DNA of 64,000 nucleotides, taken from Scalesia atractyloides. Taxonomy: Eukaryota > Streptophyta > Magnoliopsida > Asterales > Asteraceae. The position numbers and the translations under genes are program-made. Shown here piece by piece: positions 1 through 11,930 of this stretch (position 1 is the first letter of the stretch; each line of letters begins with the position of its first letter). The stretch is taken from NCBI GenBank assembly GCA_947069175.1, contig CAMTDV010000028.1:71160157-71224156 (forward strand), in the 5' to 3' direction. The notes under the pieces are model-generated. The model was not told where the DNA came from, did no database searches, and saw nothing but the letters and a program-made list of their open reading frames with translations.

Positions 1-889
1 ATATTTATTATTTTATCACAACTTTTCGGGTTTTCACTTTCGATAACAATACTATCCGAATATTCGCTGCGAAGCGCGGAGTATTACACTAGTACAATAA
101 CAATTACTGTATGTTCTTGTCCTACAGTAACACAAAAAATGCCTTCATTTTTAAGATATTTACAATTACAATAGTACCACACAACAACAACAAAGAAGTA
201 GGATCGTATGGCTCCTTTTTTGTATTTTTTTTTGTTTTGTCTTATAGTGTGGTTTACACTTTTAGTCCCTTATGTTTCTATACTTTAATTTTGGACCTGA
301 AAGTTTTGTTTGGGTCTTTAAGTTAAAGTTTTCTCTATAAATTTGAGTTTGTCTATATCTTATATCAGTTCACAATATAAGTTCGTATTGTCTTCGTTTA
401 TGTTTTTGTTACCTGGCAGTATAAATTCGTGTTTTTGTTTTACGATTTTTCTCGATCTAAGTTGTCGTTTGCTTACTTTAATAATAATGGTTTTACCACC
501 CCCGCACCCCCGACTAACAATCTAAAATTGGATGAATAATGCTTTTTTTTATTCAAATATTGCTATGTGTATTGCATGTTACATAAATCGAGCTAGTTTG
601 GTCTGTGGAGTAGTAAGGGTGAAATCGCAGGGTTCAAACTCTGCTTTCTCGTTTTGTTTTCTATTTTTCACCCATGTTGGGTCCCACTAACCCACAATCT
701 CCACCGTAATAATTAATAGTATTAGCTTTTTTTCTTTACTATTATTATTGTTAGGGAAGATAATGGGTTAGGTATGACTAATCTTTGTCCTATACACGGT
801 TGTAAAATCTTATCTTAGATCTGAACCGTTACCAGTCGGGTATTGGTCTATTGGGTAGCTGTTAGTCTTAGAAAAATGATTGTTTGGAT

Positions 890-891
<2 letters not shown>
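1..891. other. Flanking non-genic DNA with a weak tRNA-like relic
   Basis: No convincing gene is visible; the short open frames are low-complexity, T-rich and lack family motifs. At about 597-650 an A-box-like stretch (TTTGGTCTGTGGAGTAG) is followed some 30 bases later by a B-box-like GGGTTCAAACTC, the layout of a tRNA-derived SINE or a decayed tRNA. No cloverleaf could be folded by eye, so this is only a possible relic. Confidence 0.4.
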
Positions 892-920
<29 letters not shown>

Positions 921-951
921 TCATATATATATATTATATATATATATATAT
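892..951. repeat. Compound microsatellite (CA)n-(TA)n
   Basis: An uninterrupted CA run (about 895-919) is followed by TA-rich repeats up to 951. It abuts the proposed left end of the composite Mutator-like element. A second TA run (33154-33195) abuts the proposed right end, as expected if the element inserted into a TA-rich site. Confidence 0.85.
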
Positions 952-3900
952 GATTAAGATCATTTGTGAACAGATTTCTAAGAGTGAACTGTGTGAACTA
1001 ATCCTGACCATTGATCTCTTTACTAATTAACAAGGATAGGATGGTAATTTATCTTATTAATTTATTTTTTAATTTTTTTAAACAAAATTATATTATGGTA
1101 GTTACAATTCCTAAAATCTAGATTTTAATCATTCAAAACAATCTTCTTTACAATCTGTTAAGAAGAATCGAATATTTTTCGAAATTTTTTGTGGAGTTCC
1201 AGTTTATGTTCCAATTCATCAAAACAAATATTTCGAAATTTTTCCGATTACCCAGTTTTCGTTCTAATTCAATATAGCAGTTTGTTTATCAGAGTAATTT
1301 TCACGTTTCGATATTAGTCGTTCAATCCTTTTCCAATACGTTGCTAAATCCCAGATTTATTCCATTCGATCAAACAGTTGTTTAATCCGCAATTTGTTAC
1401 ATCTTTTCGTTTTTGTTGTTATCTTATGATGGACGAACATATAACAAATATTAACAAGACAATGGTGAACGACGATGAAGTCAACGATCAGCCTGTCGGT
1501 AATGTTTTCGTTACTACATTGGATCGACTAGGTGCGTGATATTTTTGTATTTTTTCTGTTTCTTGTTCGACATGTTATATACTGGTTTAATTGTGAAGTT
1601 CTTCGCTGGTTCAGTTTTTGTTTGATGTTATATTCGTTTATGTATGTCCCCGGATTTCTGACCCTGAAATCCATACACCGGTGGGCCCGGGTTGGGAGTA
1701 TCGTGACAACAGTTGATAACGTCATAGTCAATTAAACGTGGCACAGCGGAAGTCTTGGAGTAAAATTACTATTACAAACCGAATGTTCGAAAATACAAAA
1801 TAATATACAAGTTTGTAATAGAAGATCCACAGGCGGATCGTAGAATGTACATGAAAGAATACAAAACAGACTTTAGGCAGATCTAAGGATTTACAAGAAT
1901 CCTCCTATTCTCTACCGAGCAGCTTCCGGCTTAATTTCGTGTTGTACCTGCAGATTAGTCTTTGGAGGATACGTCAGCTTACGCTGGTAAATACACCCAA
2001 CTGACTCATTTTGAAAATATTAAAATGATTTCAAGTGCAAACGGCACAAAATCTTTTATTATCTTAGGAAGGTTAACCATGCAATGGACCATGCAATAAT
2101 AATTTACCATATCCCAAGCTCTTATAGGGGAAATAAGTTGAGAGTATTTACCTGAGATTGTTTTTTTCTTTTATTTTTAAATAAGCCGTATACAGAAGTA
2201 CCGAGTGCATATAGCTTTTACCGAGAAGGCTCTAGTCTGGATTATGACATAAACTAGCCAATTAAATACTAACGGTTGTATAAACCGAATAGTGTACATG
2301 ATCATTACGTATAACGCTTGATTAAACGATGATCAGATAGAATGTAGTTTAAACCCGACAAGTACTTGACTTGTATAATATGGGTAAACTATAAAAATTC
2401 TGGATTTTGAACTTAAAATGATAAGGTTAAACCCGTTACGGTTGAATTCCGTAAAATAGTCACATATACGTAATTGTGCGCATAATAGCGATATCGGGTA
2501 ACCGGATAAGTTATGGACAATTTCTATATGCCAGTATACTTTAAATAAGTTAAGATATCAGTAGGATATCAACTTGTCTACCCGTTAAGGTTTTAAAACG
2601 AAATTATGCCTCATAAGGACGTTTTGGTAATTTCATATCATATAGAAGGAACTTGAATATAATTTAAGTTTATGATCATGAGTATTCTGGAAAAATAATT
2701 TATTTATGATATAATATTAATAGGATATCAATTATATGTGCATTTTACCTTTTATGACCAAATTATGCACCGAATGGGCATTTTGGTCATTTTACACATA
2801 GTTTATAAATTATTTGGGATTCTGAGTTTATAATAAGTACCTACTGTAAATATGTTTAAAATAAGTTTTAAAATCAGTAGGTAACGAGTCTTGGTCCATT
2901 AATATGGTTTAAAACCATACTATGCGCCGAAACGCCGCTTATGTCGTAATATGACATCTTTAAGCGATGTTTATGAAAACTGACATTTGGATCAATTAAA
3001 ATGTTTAAAATATGTTATTTAATATAACATATCAGTAGGTAAGTAATTTACCTTAAAAAGATTTGATTAAAACTATTTTATAAGTCACAGGGGCTAAAAC
3101 CGTCATTTATCGACATAGTTTAAGGACTTGTTTAAAAACTCAGTTTATAACTTGGTTTAACATCCCAAATAATCCTACTTATAATATTACATCAGTAGAA
3201 ATTCATTTTCAAGTTCATTACCATTTAAAACCTTGTTTTATGCAAAAAGGCCATTTTGGTCAAAGATGGCATAATTATGGAACTTGCGCATAAACTTGGA
3301 TTATGATTATGATCATGTAATATAACCTCATAGGGTTATGCTACATTATATTACGATCATAATGCAACTTTAGATCAGTAAGTAGCTAATCTAAATCGGG
3401 TCAGAATCGAAAGTCAAAGCAGAAGTCAAACTTTGCGACTTTCGGTTGCGAACCGACTCTAGAACTGAAATTGACGAGCCGAACATGTTTATACATATTC
3501 TAATAATTATTACCAACTTGTTTAAGTGTCAAAACAGGTTTCATAACATATATAAGATCAATTTATGATTTTTCCGAAAATGGCATGTTTGACTTTTTAA
3601 TATCATAACTTTGACCCGTCAATTGGTCTAGCAAACGTGATCTTCAGGAGGTGCCCTTTATAGGGACTAACACCTACCTTACTATGATCACTTAGCAATG
3701 TTCCTTTTGAACATTACGTAAAACGCTTGTCTTTAGGGTATAGAAGCCTATAAACGAAAATGCACAAGGAAGGAACACTTACCAGTGATTCCTAGATGCA
3801 AAAGAACTATGTTGGACTGATCCTTTTAGTAAGGAACTTCCAGAGGAGGGAGAAGAGTGAATAAGAAAGGTGCAAGTTAAAATGGTGAACTTAAGCACCT

Positions 3901-4019
3901 ATTTATAGTTGGAGAGCTCAAAGGAGGTGAAGCCAGGTGTCTAGGGGTGTAAGAAGAAGCTTACAAGTGTCCCAAAACGTGGCATAGCTGATTAGGAAGG
4001 CCATGGTTTCGATTTAATG

Positions 4020-4109
4020 GTTTTGGAGCTTTGCTTGGGCTCCAAAACAAACTTTCTGCTGCAGGTCTGTTCTCGCGGGGCGCGAGAGACACAGGCCGGG
4101 TCTCTCGCG
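4020..4109. repeat. Two adjacent perfect 10-bp hairpins inside the LTR
   Basis: GTTTTGGAGC (4020-4029) pairs with GCTCCAAAAC (4039-4048) over a 9-base loop. CGCGAGAGAC (4081-4090) pairs with GTCTCTCGCG (4100-4109), also over a 9-base loop. The GC-rich second hairpin stands out in an AT-rich LTR. The same two hairpins occur in the other LTR (second one at 14371-14399). Their role is unknown. Confidence 0.85.
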
Positions 4110-4280
4110 GCCCGCGACCGCCCTTATTTCAGTTTTAAAATTTGACACTTTGGCCCTGAACTATATAAAGCTTATAAAAACGATTTTAAATACTATTTTG
4201 GCACTTTTAGCCCTCCGTAGCCAATACTTGGCATACCCGGGATTATGCCCGGGCATTATTGAGCTCTCGGTTCGTTAAAA

Positions 4281-4640
4281 GGTCACTCAGAGGTATAAAT
4301 TAACATGTTGACACTTTTAATCCCTCCAATATCCAACTTTCACATATTTACAGAATTGAACTCTCTTGTACAACAAACGGTACGTATGAGAGTTAGGACT
4401 TCACAAAGGATCACTCAGAGGCTTATCACAAGCTTGTTGATTCCGATGTCACTTAGAGGCTAGGCATGTTGACATATTAGTCACTCAGAGGCCAAGTTTC
4501 AAGCATGTTGACATATCAGTCACTCAGAGGCTAATGATTTAAGCATGTTGATGTATCAGTCACTCAGAGGCTATTATTTATGCATGTTGGCATCGGTTCG
4601 TCACTCAGAGGCTCAATCTTGAGCATGTTGACGCCTTTAG
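4281..4640. repeat. Array of TCACTCAGAGGC / CATGTTGAC units
   Basis: About seven degenerate units, mostly 40-50 bases long, each contain TCACTCAGAGGC followed by a variable stretch and GCATGTTGACATAT-like sequence. The array is present in both LTRs (second copy about 14574-14930). It lies near the 5' edge of the LTR as read on -, in the likely U3 promoter region, so it may be an enhancer-like repeat. That role is inferred. Confidence 0.85.
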
Positions 4641-4723
4641 TCCTTATTGGTCTTTAACAGACAATTATATAAAATACATCACGTGTCACTATACTATTGG
4701 ACACGATTTTACATGGTGTTACA

Positions 4724-4745
4724 TCCTCACCCCTTAAAAGAAATC
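4724..4745 (-). other. Polypurine tract of retrotransposon 1
   Basis: Immediately inside the 3' LTR, the minus strand reads TTTTAAGGGGTGAGGA, a purine-rich tract where plus-strand priming would occur. Its position next to the LTR boundary fixes the element's orientation. Confidence 0.85.
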
Positions 4746-4759
4746 TCGACCTCGATATT

Positions 4760-6800
4760 TTATTCAAAAAGATTGGGGTATTTTTGTCGCATAGTGGACT
4801 CAACCTCCCATGTATACTCAGGACCTCTAAAAGCGTCCCACTTAACCTTTACTATAGGTATTATCTTTCTTCGGAGCTTCTTAACCTGTCGCTCCTCGAT
4901 CAAAATTGGTTTCTCAATGAACCTCAGGTTTTCATCAATTTGCACCTCATTGTGCGACATTGCTAATGACTCATCGGCTAGACATTTCTTAAGATTAGAT
5001 ATGTGGAATACATCATGGATTCCATTAAACTCCTCTGGCAACCTGAGCTTATAAGCTACAGTGCCGACACATTCGATTATCTCGAAGGGTCCAATATATC
5101 TTGGGCTTAACTTGCCCTTCTTTCCAAAACACATCACTCCTTTCCAGGGTGATACTTTTAGCATAACTTTGTCCCCTATTTGGAACTGAAGAGGTTTACG
5201 CCTCTTGTCAGCATAGCTCTTCTGCCTATCCCTGGCAGCTTTGAGAGGATCACGGATTTGCATAATCTTTTCCGTGGTCTCCAGGACAATCCAGGTCCTG
5301 ACAGTTGGGTCCCCCCAACTTCTGCCCAACATACGGGTGTTCTACATCTTCTCCCATACAAGGCCTCAAAAGGAGCAGCCTTAATGCTAGTATGATAGCT
5401 ATTATTGTAGGAGAATTCTATTAGGGGTAAGTGGTCATCCCAACTTCCGCCTAAATCAATCACACATGCCCTGAGCATGTCCTCCAGGGTCTGAATAGTA
5501 TGCTCGCTTTGACCATCAGTCTGCGGATGGTAAGCCATACTAAAATTTAATCGTGTGCCTAACGATTGTTGGAAACTTTTCCAAAAGTGAGATGTGTATC
5601 TAGTATCTCTATCAGATACAATAGATACTGGCACACCGTGTAGGGCCACTATCTTATCCACATACAACTTAGCCAATTTATCTGAATTATACGTCTCTTT
5701 TATTGGCAAGAAGTGTGCTGACTTGGTCAGCCTATCCACTATGACCTAAATAGTGTCATTACCACTTTTGGTCTTTGGTAACTTGGTAATTAAATCCATA
5801 GTTACCATTTCCCATTTCCAAGTGGGAATTTCTAATTGTTGTAGTAGTCCTGACGGTTTCTGATATTCGACCTTAACTTGCGAACACGTTAGACAATTTG
5901 ATACATAAGTGGCTATGGATATCTTCAAACCCATCCACCAATAATTCTTCTTCAAATCTTGATACATCTTGTCACCACCCGGGTGAACAGAGTATCTTGA
6001 ATTATGCGTTTCCTGGAGGATTAGATTCCTAAGTCCTCCAAAGATCGGAACCCAAATTCTATCATTAAATCTTAGGATTCCATCCTTTCCAGGCGTTAAT
6101 TGATCAATGGTTCCGCCTAATCCCTCATTAGGGATGTTAGCCTCTAACAAGGCTTGCTTCTGCGCATCTAATAGCTTCTTACTCAAGCTATTTCTGAGCT
6201 CAATGCTCTTAGCGTTAATCCTTATAGGTTTAACCTTCTCCTTGAGACTTAAGGCATTGGCAACTACATTTGCCTTGCCTGGATGGTAGCAAATCTCGCA
6301 ATCATAATCATTAAGAGTTTCTATCCAACGGCGTTGTCGCATGTTCAATTCTTTCTGATTGAATAGATGCTGGAGACTTTTATGGTCTGTGTATATGACA
6401 CACTTTGTCCCATACAAGTAATGTCTCCACAGTTTTAATGCAAATACAACGGCACCCAATTCCAAATCGTGGGTGGTGTAATTCTTTTCATGCACCTTTA
6501 ATTGTCGTGATGCATAGGCAATCACCTTGCCTTTTTGCATTAGCACACAGCCCATGCCAGTGTGCGATGCATCACAGTAGACTACAAATTCCTCAATACC
6601 CTCAGGTAGAGATAACACAGGAGCGTTGCTCAACTTGTGTTTAAAAACCTCAAAGATTCCTGTTGCTTTAGACCCCAATTATACTTAATATTCTTACGGG
6701 TCAAAGAAGTTAAGGAGTGGCTATCCTTGAAAAGTTCTCAATGAACCTCCTATAGTAACCAGCCAGTCCTAAGAAACTACGAACTTCTGTTGGGGTCTTA
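4760..6800 (-). pseudogene. RNase H and integrase region of retrotransposon 1
   Basis: On -, 6678-5746 encodes RNase H ('YCDASHTGMGCVLMQ', 'YTDHKSLQHLF', 'HPGKANVVANALS') followed by the integrase zinc finger ('CLTC'). 5739-5176 carries the integrase catalytic core ('MDRLTKSAHFLP', 'SDRDTRYTS', 'HPQTDGQSEHTIQTLE'). 5332-4760 is the integrase C-terminus with the chromodomain-like end. The frames are separated by a nonsense codon near 5745 (TAG where family members have Trp), a frameshift near 5300 and a one-base loss near 6695. Together the pieces cover the usual domains, so this is a decayed copy and not a truncated one. Confidence 0.9.
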
Positions 6801-6808
6801 GGCACTTC

Positions 6809-8088
6809 CTAATTTATTATAGCCTCGATTTTGGCGGGATCCACTTGGATACCACGCTCACTTACCATGTGTCCAAGAAATTGGACTTCTCTAAGCCAAA
6901 ATTCGCATTTAGAGAACTTCGCATAAAGTTTCTCCTGCCTTAATAATTCTAGGATGCACCGAAGATGTTTCTCGTGATCATCTTGATTACGAGAATAGAT
7001 AAGTATATCGTCTATGAAAACAATGACAAACTTATCCAAATATGGCTTGCGGACTTTATTCAAGAGATCCATGAATGCTGCTGGTGCATTTGTGAGCCCA
7101 AAAGGCATCACTAAGAATTCAAAATGACCATAGCGGGTTGTCTTAGTAACATCTTCACTTCTAACCTTCAGTTGATGATATCCTGATCTCAAATCTATTT
7201 TAGAAAAATAACTAGCCCCTTGAAGTTGGTCGAATAAATCATCGATCCTGGGGAGAGGATATCTCTTCTTAATGGTTAGCTTGTTCAGCTCCCGATAGTC
7301 GATGCACATTCGCATCGAACCGTCTTTCTTCTTTACAAACATAATAGGAGCTCCCCAAGGTGAGGAACTAGGCTGAATAAAGCCTTTTTCTAAAAGTTCA
7401 TCTAATTGCGTCCTCAATTCCTTCATTTCCGTCGGTGCTAACCGATACGGAGCTCTAGCAACAGGTGCTGCTCCTGGTAGGATATCAATCCTAAACTCCA
7501 CTTGCCTATCTGGAGGTAGGCCTGGTAATTCTTCAGGGAAAACATTAGGATACTCCAAGATAACTGGTAAGTCTTCAATGCTTGGTTTAGGCTCATTGAT
7601 GGTTACTTGTGCCATGTAGATGACACAGGCTTTTCTCAAAAACTTGGATGCCTTAAATAACGACACTTTGTCTGGCAGTCCATAGTGTGAGTTGCCAAAG
7701 ATGGTGATCATTTCACCAGATGGGGTCTTAATCTCGATGAGCTTTTTATCGCAGGCAATGCGGGCTTGGTTATGAGATAACCAATCCATACCTAAGACAA
7801 CATCGAACCCCGCTAATTTCAGTGGCAAAAGAGAGAAAGGGATGGAATGATTCTTAATGGATATAGAGCATCCATCAAGAATGGAAGAAGCAGTTTCTAA
7901 GGTTCCATCAGCGAGTTCTATCTCATAAATTTTATCTAGAGTTCTTATGGGTAAATTTAATAGTTTACTAAACTTATGATCAATAAATGATTTATCCGCA
8001 CCCGAATCGAAAAGAACTCTAGCATAAATATCATTAATGGGGAAAGTACCTGTTATGACGTTATTGTCATTAACAGCTTCCTTAGCAG
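6809..8088 (-). pseudogene. Protease and reverse transcriptase region of retrotransposon 1
   Basis: One continuous minus-strand frame covers the aspartic protease (active-site 'FDSGADKSF' near 8015, 'VLGMDWLSHN' near 7785) and the reverse transcriptase. The latter shows 'YRLAPTEMKEL', 'WGAPIMFVKKKDGS', 'RMCIDYRELNKLT', 'RYPLPRIDDLFDQLQ', 'MPFGLTNAPAAF' and the catalytic 'VFIDDILIYS'. The frame ends at a TAG near 6809, where the family normally continues (Trp expected) into the connection domain and RNase H. The catalytic Asp pair is intact, but the polyprotein cannot be completed. Confidence 0.9.
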
Positions 8089-9270
8089 TTAGCCGAAAGG
8101 CGCGTGCATTCCCTTTTTGGCCTCTCCAGGCTTCGGATTATTATTCCTTGAATTCTTATGGCAGCTAATTGCAATGGCCCTTTTTCATTGCAAATATAAA
8201 ATACAGCATCCTTAAGATCTTTACAATCTAGGGTCTTATGCCCCCTTCTTTTACATATGCAACAAGGTCTAGCTTGTGGGTCAGGATTACACTGTCCCCA
8301 GTGTCTTCGGTTGCAAGTCTTACAGAATGGTATCACAGCCGACTTGCCTTGGTTCCCTTTGAACCCAAACCCCCCTTTATTTTTCTTATTAAATCTATGG
8401 GAGTTGTCTTCCTCTCTCTTCCTTTTCCAGTCAGTTTCAGGCTTAATTGACTTCTGCCTCACTATATCAAGGGTGAGGGAGAGAGATAGGTCAACAGCAG
8501 ACCTATAGGTACTAGGCTGAGCAGCCTTTACCATGCCCTTAATCTCGGGCGCTAATCCATTTATAAAACGCGCAATGCGTTTGGATTCAGGGGTGATAAG
8601 ATAGGAAACTAACCTAGATAAGGAATTAAAATCGGAAACGTACTTCCGACAGTCTAGGTTTTTTCATGGAAAGAGACATGAAGTCTGTCTCTATTTTCTC
8701 CACCTCATGGGTTGGGCAATAAGTTTCCTTTATTAATTCAACAAACTTAGACCATCCCAAGTTGTACAGGTGTATCTTACCTGTTGATTGAATCATGGCC
8801 TTCCACCATGTTAGGGCATCACCCTTGAAGGATTGTGATACATACTTGACCACATCCTTTTCAGCACAACTGCTGATGTCAACGATAGTCTCCATTTCGT
8901 CTAGCCATTTTAGAGCTTCTATGGCTCCTTTTTCCCCATTAAAGTCTTAGGGTTTACAAGAGACAAAGTATTTATAGGTACATTCGTTCTTGGAAGAACG
9001 GGACCTATCGGCATAGTCTATCCTCTTAGGTTCACTTCTTGCATTAGACGAGTGAACCGAGCTCTCTTTATGATCTGAGGATTGTGGAATAGATAGAGGT
9101 TTAGAGCGAGTGGCACTCGGCTCTCTTAGTCTTTCTTTGGCCTTACTCATGGCCCTTTCCACAGCCGCATCAATGCGTGCTTGAAAGTTTTCATCCTCTA
9201 TATTTCTATTTTCAGCTTTATTAGATTCAACATTTCTGTGGCTACTTTGAGCTTCATTTGAGTTAGCCAT
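8082..9270 (-). pseudogene. gag of retrotransposon 1
   Basis: The likely start is the Met at 9270 ('MANSNEAQ'). A coiled, charged N-terminus runs to 'CTYKYFVSC', where a TAA near 8950 breaks the frame. The retrotransposon gag core follows ('SFKGDALTWWKAM', 'WSKFVELIKETYCP'). A frameshift near 8640 precedes the nucleocapsid part with two zinc knuckles, 'CKTCNRRHWGQC' and 'CCICKRRGHKTLDC'. This is the standard gag layout of plant gypsy elements. It is interrupted at least twice. Confidence 0.85.
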
Positions 9271-9659
9271 CTTTAAGTCTTGGTTTCTATATACCAATAA
9301 AATTTTGTCTTAGCCATGGTATACAAACCATATCGGCTTTTAATCATCGGATATAACAATCCTTTGCCTTTACTAGTGTGAATAACATCACCACTTTTAG
9401 GCTTAACATATCTATATTTGGCTTAGGTCTTAATAGGACCATCATAGGCAATTTACAATTTGGACGAAGTCCATATATTATTAGATAGGGGATCGCAATG
9501 TCACAACTGTCATTTGTCATACAGATAATTATACATAGGTCATAAGCATGTCCCTTAATGGACATATTAATTGGGCACATTGGCCAGTCACATTGGACAT
9601 AATATATGGCACTTAGGCCTGTCACTAATGGACATATAATAGGGCACATAGGCACAATA

Positions 9660-10185
9660 TCGCTAATGGATAATTATCATCGCACTGATGATAATAGCCG
9701 GGATTGAATAGATCACATGGGCTTTAAAGAATAGATTTTAACCCGAAAGGGTGATATATCACTAATGGATGTTTGATTATCATCACATTGATGATACTAG
9801 CCGGGATCACATGGATCACAAAGCCTTTTATGCCGGGATCACACAGATCACAAAGGCTTTTAAGCCGGGACCACACAGGTTGCAAAGGCTATATACCGGG
9901 ATCAAATAGATCACAAAGGTTATATTTTAATACATCTCTAATGGACGTTTATCACCGCACTGGTGATACTAGCCGGGATCACACAGATCACAAAGGCTTT
10001 TAAGCCGGGACCACACAGGTCACAAAGGCTATATAACCGGGATCAAATAGATCACAAAAGTTATATTTTAATACATCTCTAATGGATGTTTTATCACCGC
10101 ACTAGTGATACTAGCCGGGATCACACAAATCACAAAGGCTATTTAGCCGGGATCAAATAGATCACAAAGGCTATATATAAGGTTA
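9660..10185. repeat. Internal tandem repeats in the leader of retrotransposon 1
   Basis: Multiple degenerate units of 'GCCGGGATCACACAGATCAC' with 'AAAGGCTTTTAA' or 'AAAGGCTATATA' alternate with a longer period containing 'CTCTAATGGATG' and 'TATCACCGCACTGGTGATA'. The region lies between gag and the upstream proline-rich frame and has no coding features. Confidence 0.8.
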
Positions 10186-10727
10186 GAACATAGTCCATTA
10201 CCTTGAAGGTTAGTGTGATTCCTCAAGTTACACAACCAAGAGTATGCACATTACATGAATGTTAACATAAGAGGATCTTAATGGTTGATTATAAGTCCCA
10301 GTCGCATTGACCTTAATGACTTGGAGGCTTGATCTTAGTCCATCACCTCTAGATAGAAGGATAACTTCCCTTAACTATCTTATATATTTGTCCAAATATG
10401 TGGTTTGAGCCACTTGGTAAATCAAATCCATTAAAATCTTTTTGGAATTATGTCGCAGAGCATAAATTTCGAATAAAATCGAGACGCTCGTTTTCAAGAG
10501 GATGAATACATATATATAATTCCAAAAGTACTTCCTTAAATTTGCATAAGGAATTAGAATACTTGAAACAAATAAATGAAACTGATTATCCATGCAAGGA
10601 CTAAAAGAAACACAATGTCCACGTAGGGACTAAAGAAATAACAACGTCCACGCAGGGACTGCATATAATAGAAAAGACCTCATTCGTCTTTCTTTCCCTT
10701 GACTAGCTTGGAGAGTTTCTTGAAGAA

Positions 10728-11763
10728 CTAATTTGTCTTCTTCTCCGTTTTCTCCGCATGCTGCTGCATCTCTTTCATTCTTTCTAAGGCCTTATTGATG
10801 GCCTCAAGTGGTGGCGGAGGTTGTGGTTGGGGTTGTGGCATAACCGGATACTGGTACCCATAAGTTGGATATCCAGTCGGTGGATAAGTAGGTGGGAAAG
10901 GAGAAGAGTAAAGTGCATTGTGCATAACCGCCTGCATGTACGGGTCTTGCGACCACGCTTGATAGTCTACCGGCGTAGACGGATTAAATAGATCAGATCC
11001 AGACGTGTCTGGGTACGTGGGAATTGGGTTAGTATAACCCGTTGGTGGTGGTTGAAGTGTAGGTGTTGGTGTTGGTTCCACTATAGGTGGAACATTAGAG
11101 GGTCCACCCATTTGTGGGTCCTCTTGAATGGTGGGGTAAGAATTGGGCAAAGGTGGCAGCGATCCCGACCTTTGTCCGGCACGCACCGACATACGTGCTC
11201 CAGCTTCCTCCTTGGTGTTCAGGTGGTGGTTGAGGTTGGTCCACTGGTTCCATGTGGACATTTTCTTGAACCGGAGGTGGTTGAGAGTGGTGAGAAGGAG
11301 TGTGGGTGAAAGTGAATTGGTTCCAGTATTGGTCTCACTCGTTAGGACCTTGGTAGGGCGATCCGGCATATGAGTTTAAATCACTCGAAATTTCAATGGG
11401 ATGCACATTTGATCCCGATGGTGGCATCTCCGGGTCGAAGTCCTCGTCCACAGGATGTGGCTCGTCCAACTGATTTTGATCGGCTGGAGGCGTGTTTAAG
11501 TAATGGTTGGGTTAAACTCTTCATGGTAGGAGTGATGAGAATGAGAATGGTGAGAATGATAGGAATGGTGTGAGTGGTGAGAATTTTAGGAATGTGAGGG
11601 CGAGTGTCTATTAGAGACGGAACATCTCGCCGGTTGCCATTGATACGAATCTCCTGATTCTTGATAATTATCTGAATTATGAGGTTGAGGAATACGCCCC
11701 GATGGTCCTCCCCTCATTGGACCTTTTCCTCGTCCACTTTGTCCTCTCACACGTGGCGGCATT
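10728..11763 (-). pseudogene. Proline-rich extra open frame upstream of gag
   Basis: A frame begins near 11763 with 'MPPRVRGQSGRGKGPMRGG', shortly after the primer site. It stops near 11591, is broken by further stops, and continues in the frame 11369-10728. That frame contains 'ARMSVRAGQRSGSLPP', 'YPTIQEDPQMGGPSN', 'PPTYPPTGYPTYGYQYP' and a short charged C-terminus ending 'EKTEKKTN'. Low-complexity proteins of this kind are familiar from Asteraceae gypsy elements, but I know no function for them. It may be a gag-like N-terminal module or a separate accessory protein. It is separated from the canonical gag by about 1.4 kb of repeats. Confidence 0.65.
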
Positions 11764-11911
11764 TTCCTGTTAAAATCAATTCAAAAACATACTATAACTT
11801 AATAATGAAATGAGCAATCCTAGGTCAATGCCTAGACTCGGAAGTCTAAGGAATGTGCTCGTGTAAGTTTGAAACTAAACACAAAAGGCTAGTGTTTAAT
11901 TCTCTCAAACG

Positions 11912-11928
11912 TTGGCTCTGATACCAAC
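11912..11928 (-). other. Primer binding site, initiator Met tRNA
   Basis: On -, two to three bases inside the 5' LTR, the sequence reads TTGGTATCAGAGCCAA. It matches the TGGTATCAGAGC primer site complementary to plant initiator methionine tRNA. It confirms that the 11931-15013 repeat is the 5' LTR. Confidence 0.92.
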
Positions 11929-11930
11929 CC

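Larger units (their letters stand above)
1645..4723 (-). repeat. 3' LTR of retrotransposon 1
   Basis: This matches 11931-15013 along its whole length with scattered substitutions and small indels. One is a 4-base ACTG present near the outer end of the other copy (11935-11938) and absent here. It contains two strong hairpins near 4020-4109 and an array of TCACTCAGAGGC units at 4281-4640. Small open frames inside are accidental. Confidence 0.95.

Noticed and set aside
597..650. tRNA gene or SINE
   Set aside because: Only a B-box-like sequence and a weak A box are seen; there is no cloverleaf and no poly-A or TSD.
1528..1735. Open frames on both strands at the left LTR border
   Set aside because: They straddle an intron and the retrotransposon edge, overlap on opposite strands and carry no motif.
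4281..4640. CRISPR-like array (repeats with variable spacers)
   Set aside because: Units are degenerate, lie in both LTRs of a plant retrotransposon and have no cas genes. The genome is eukaryotic.
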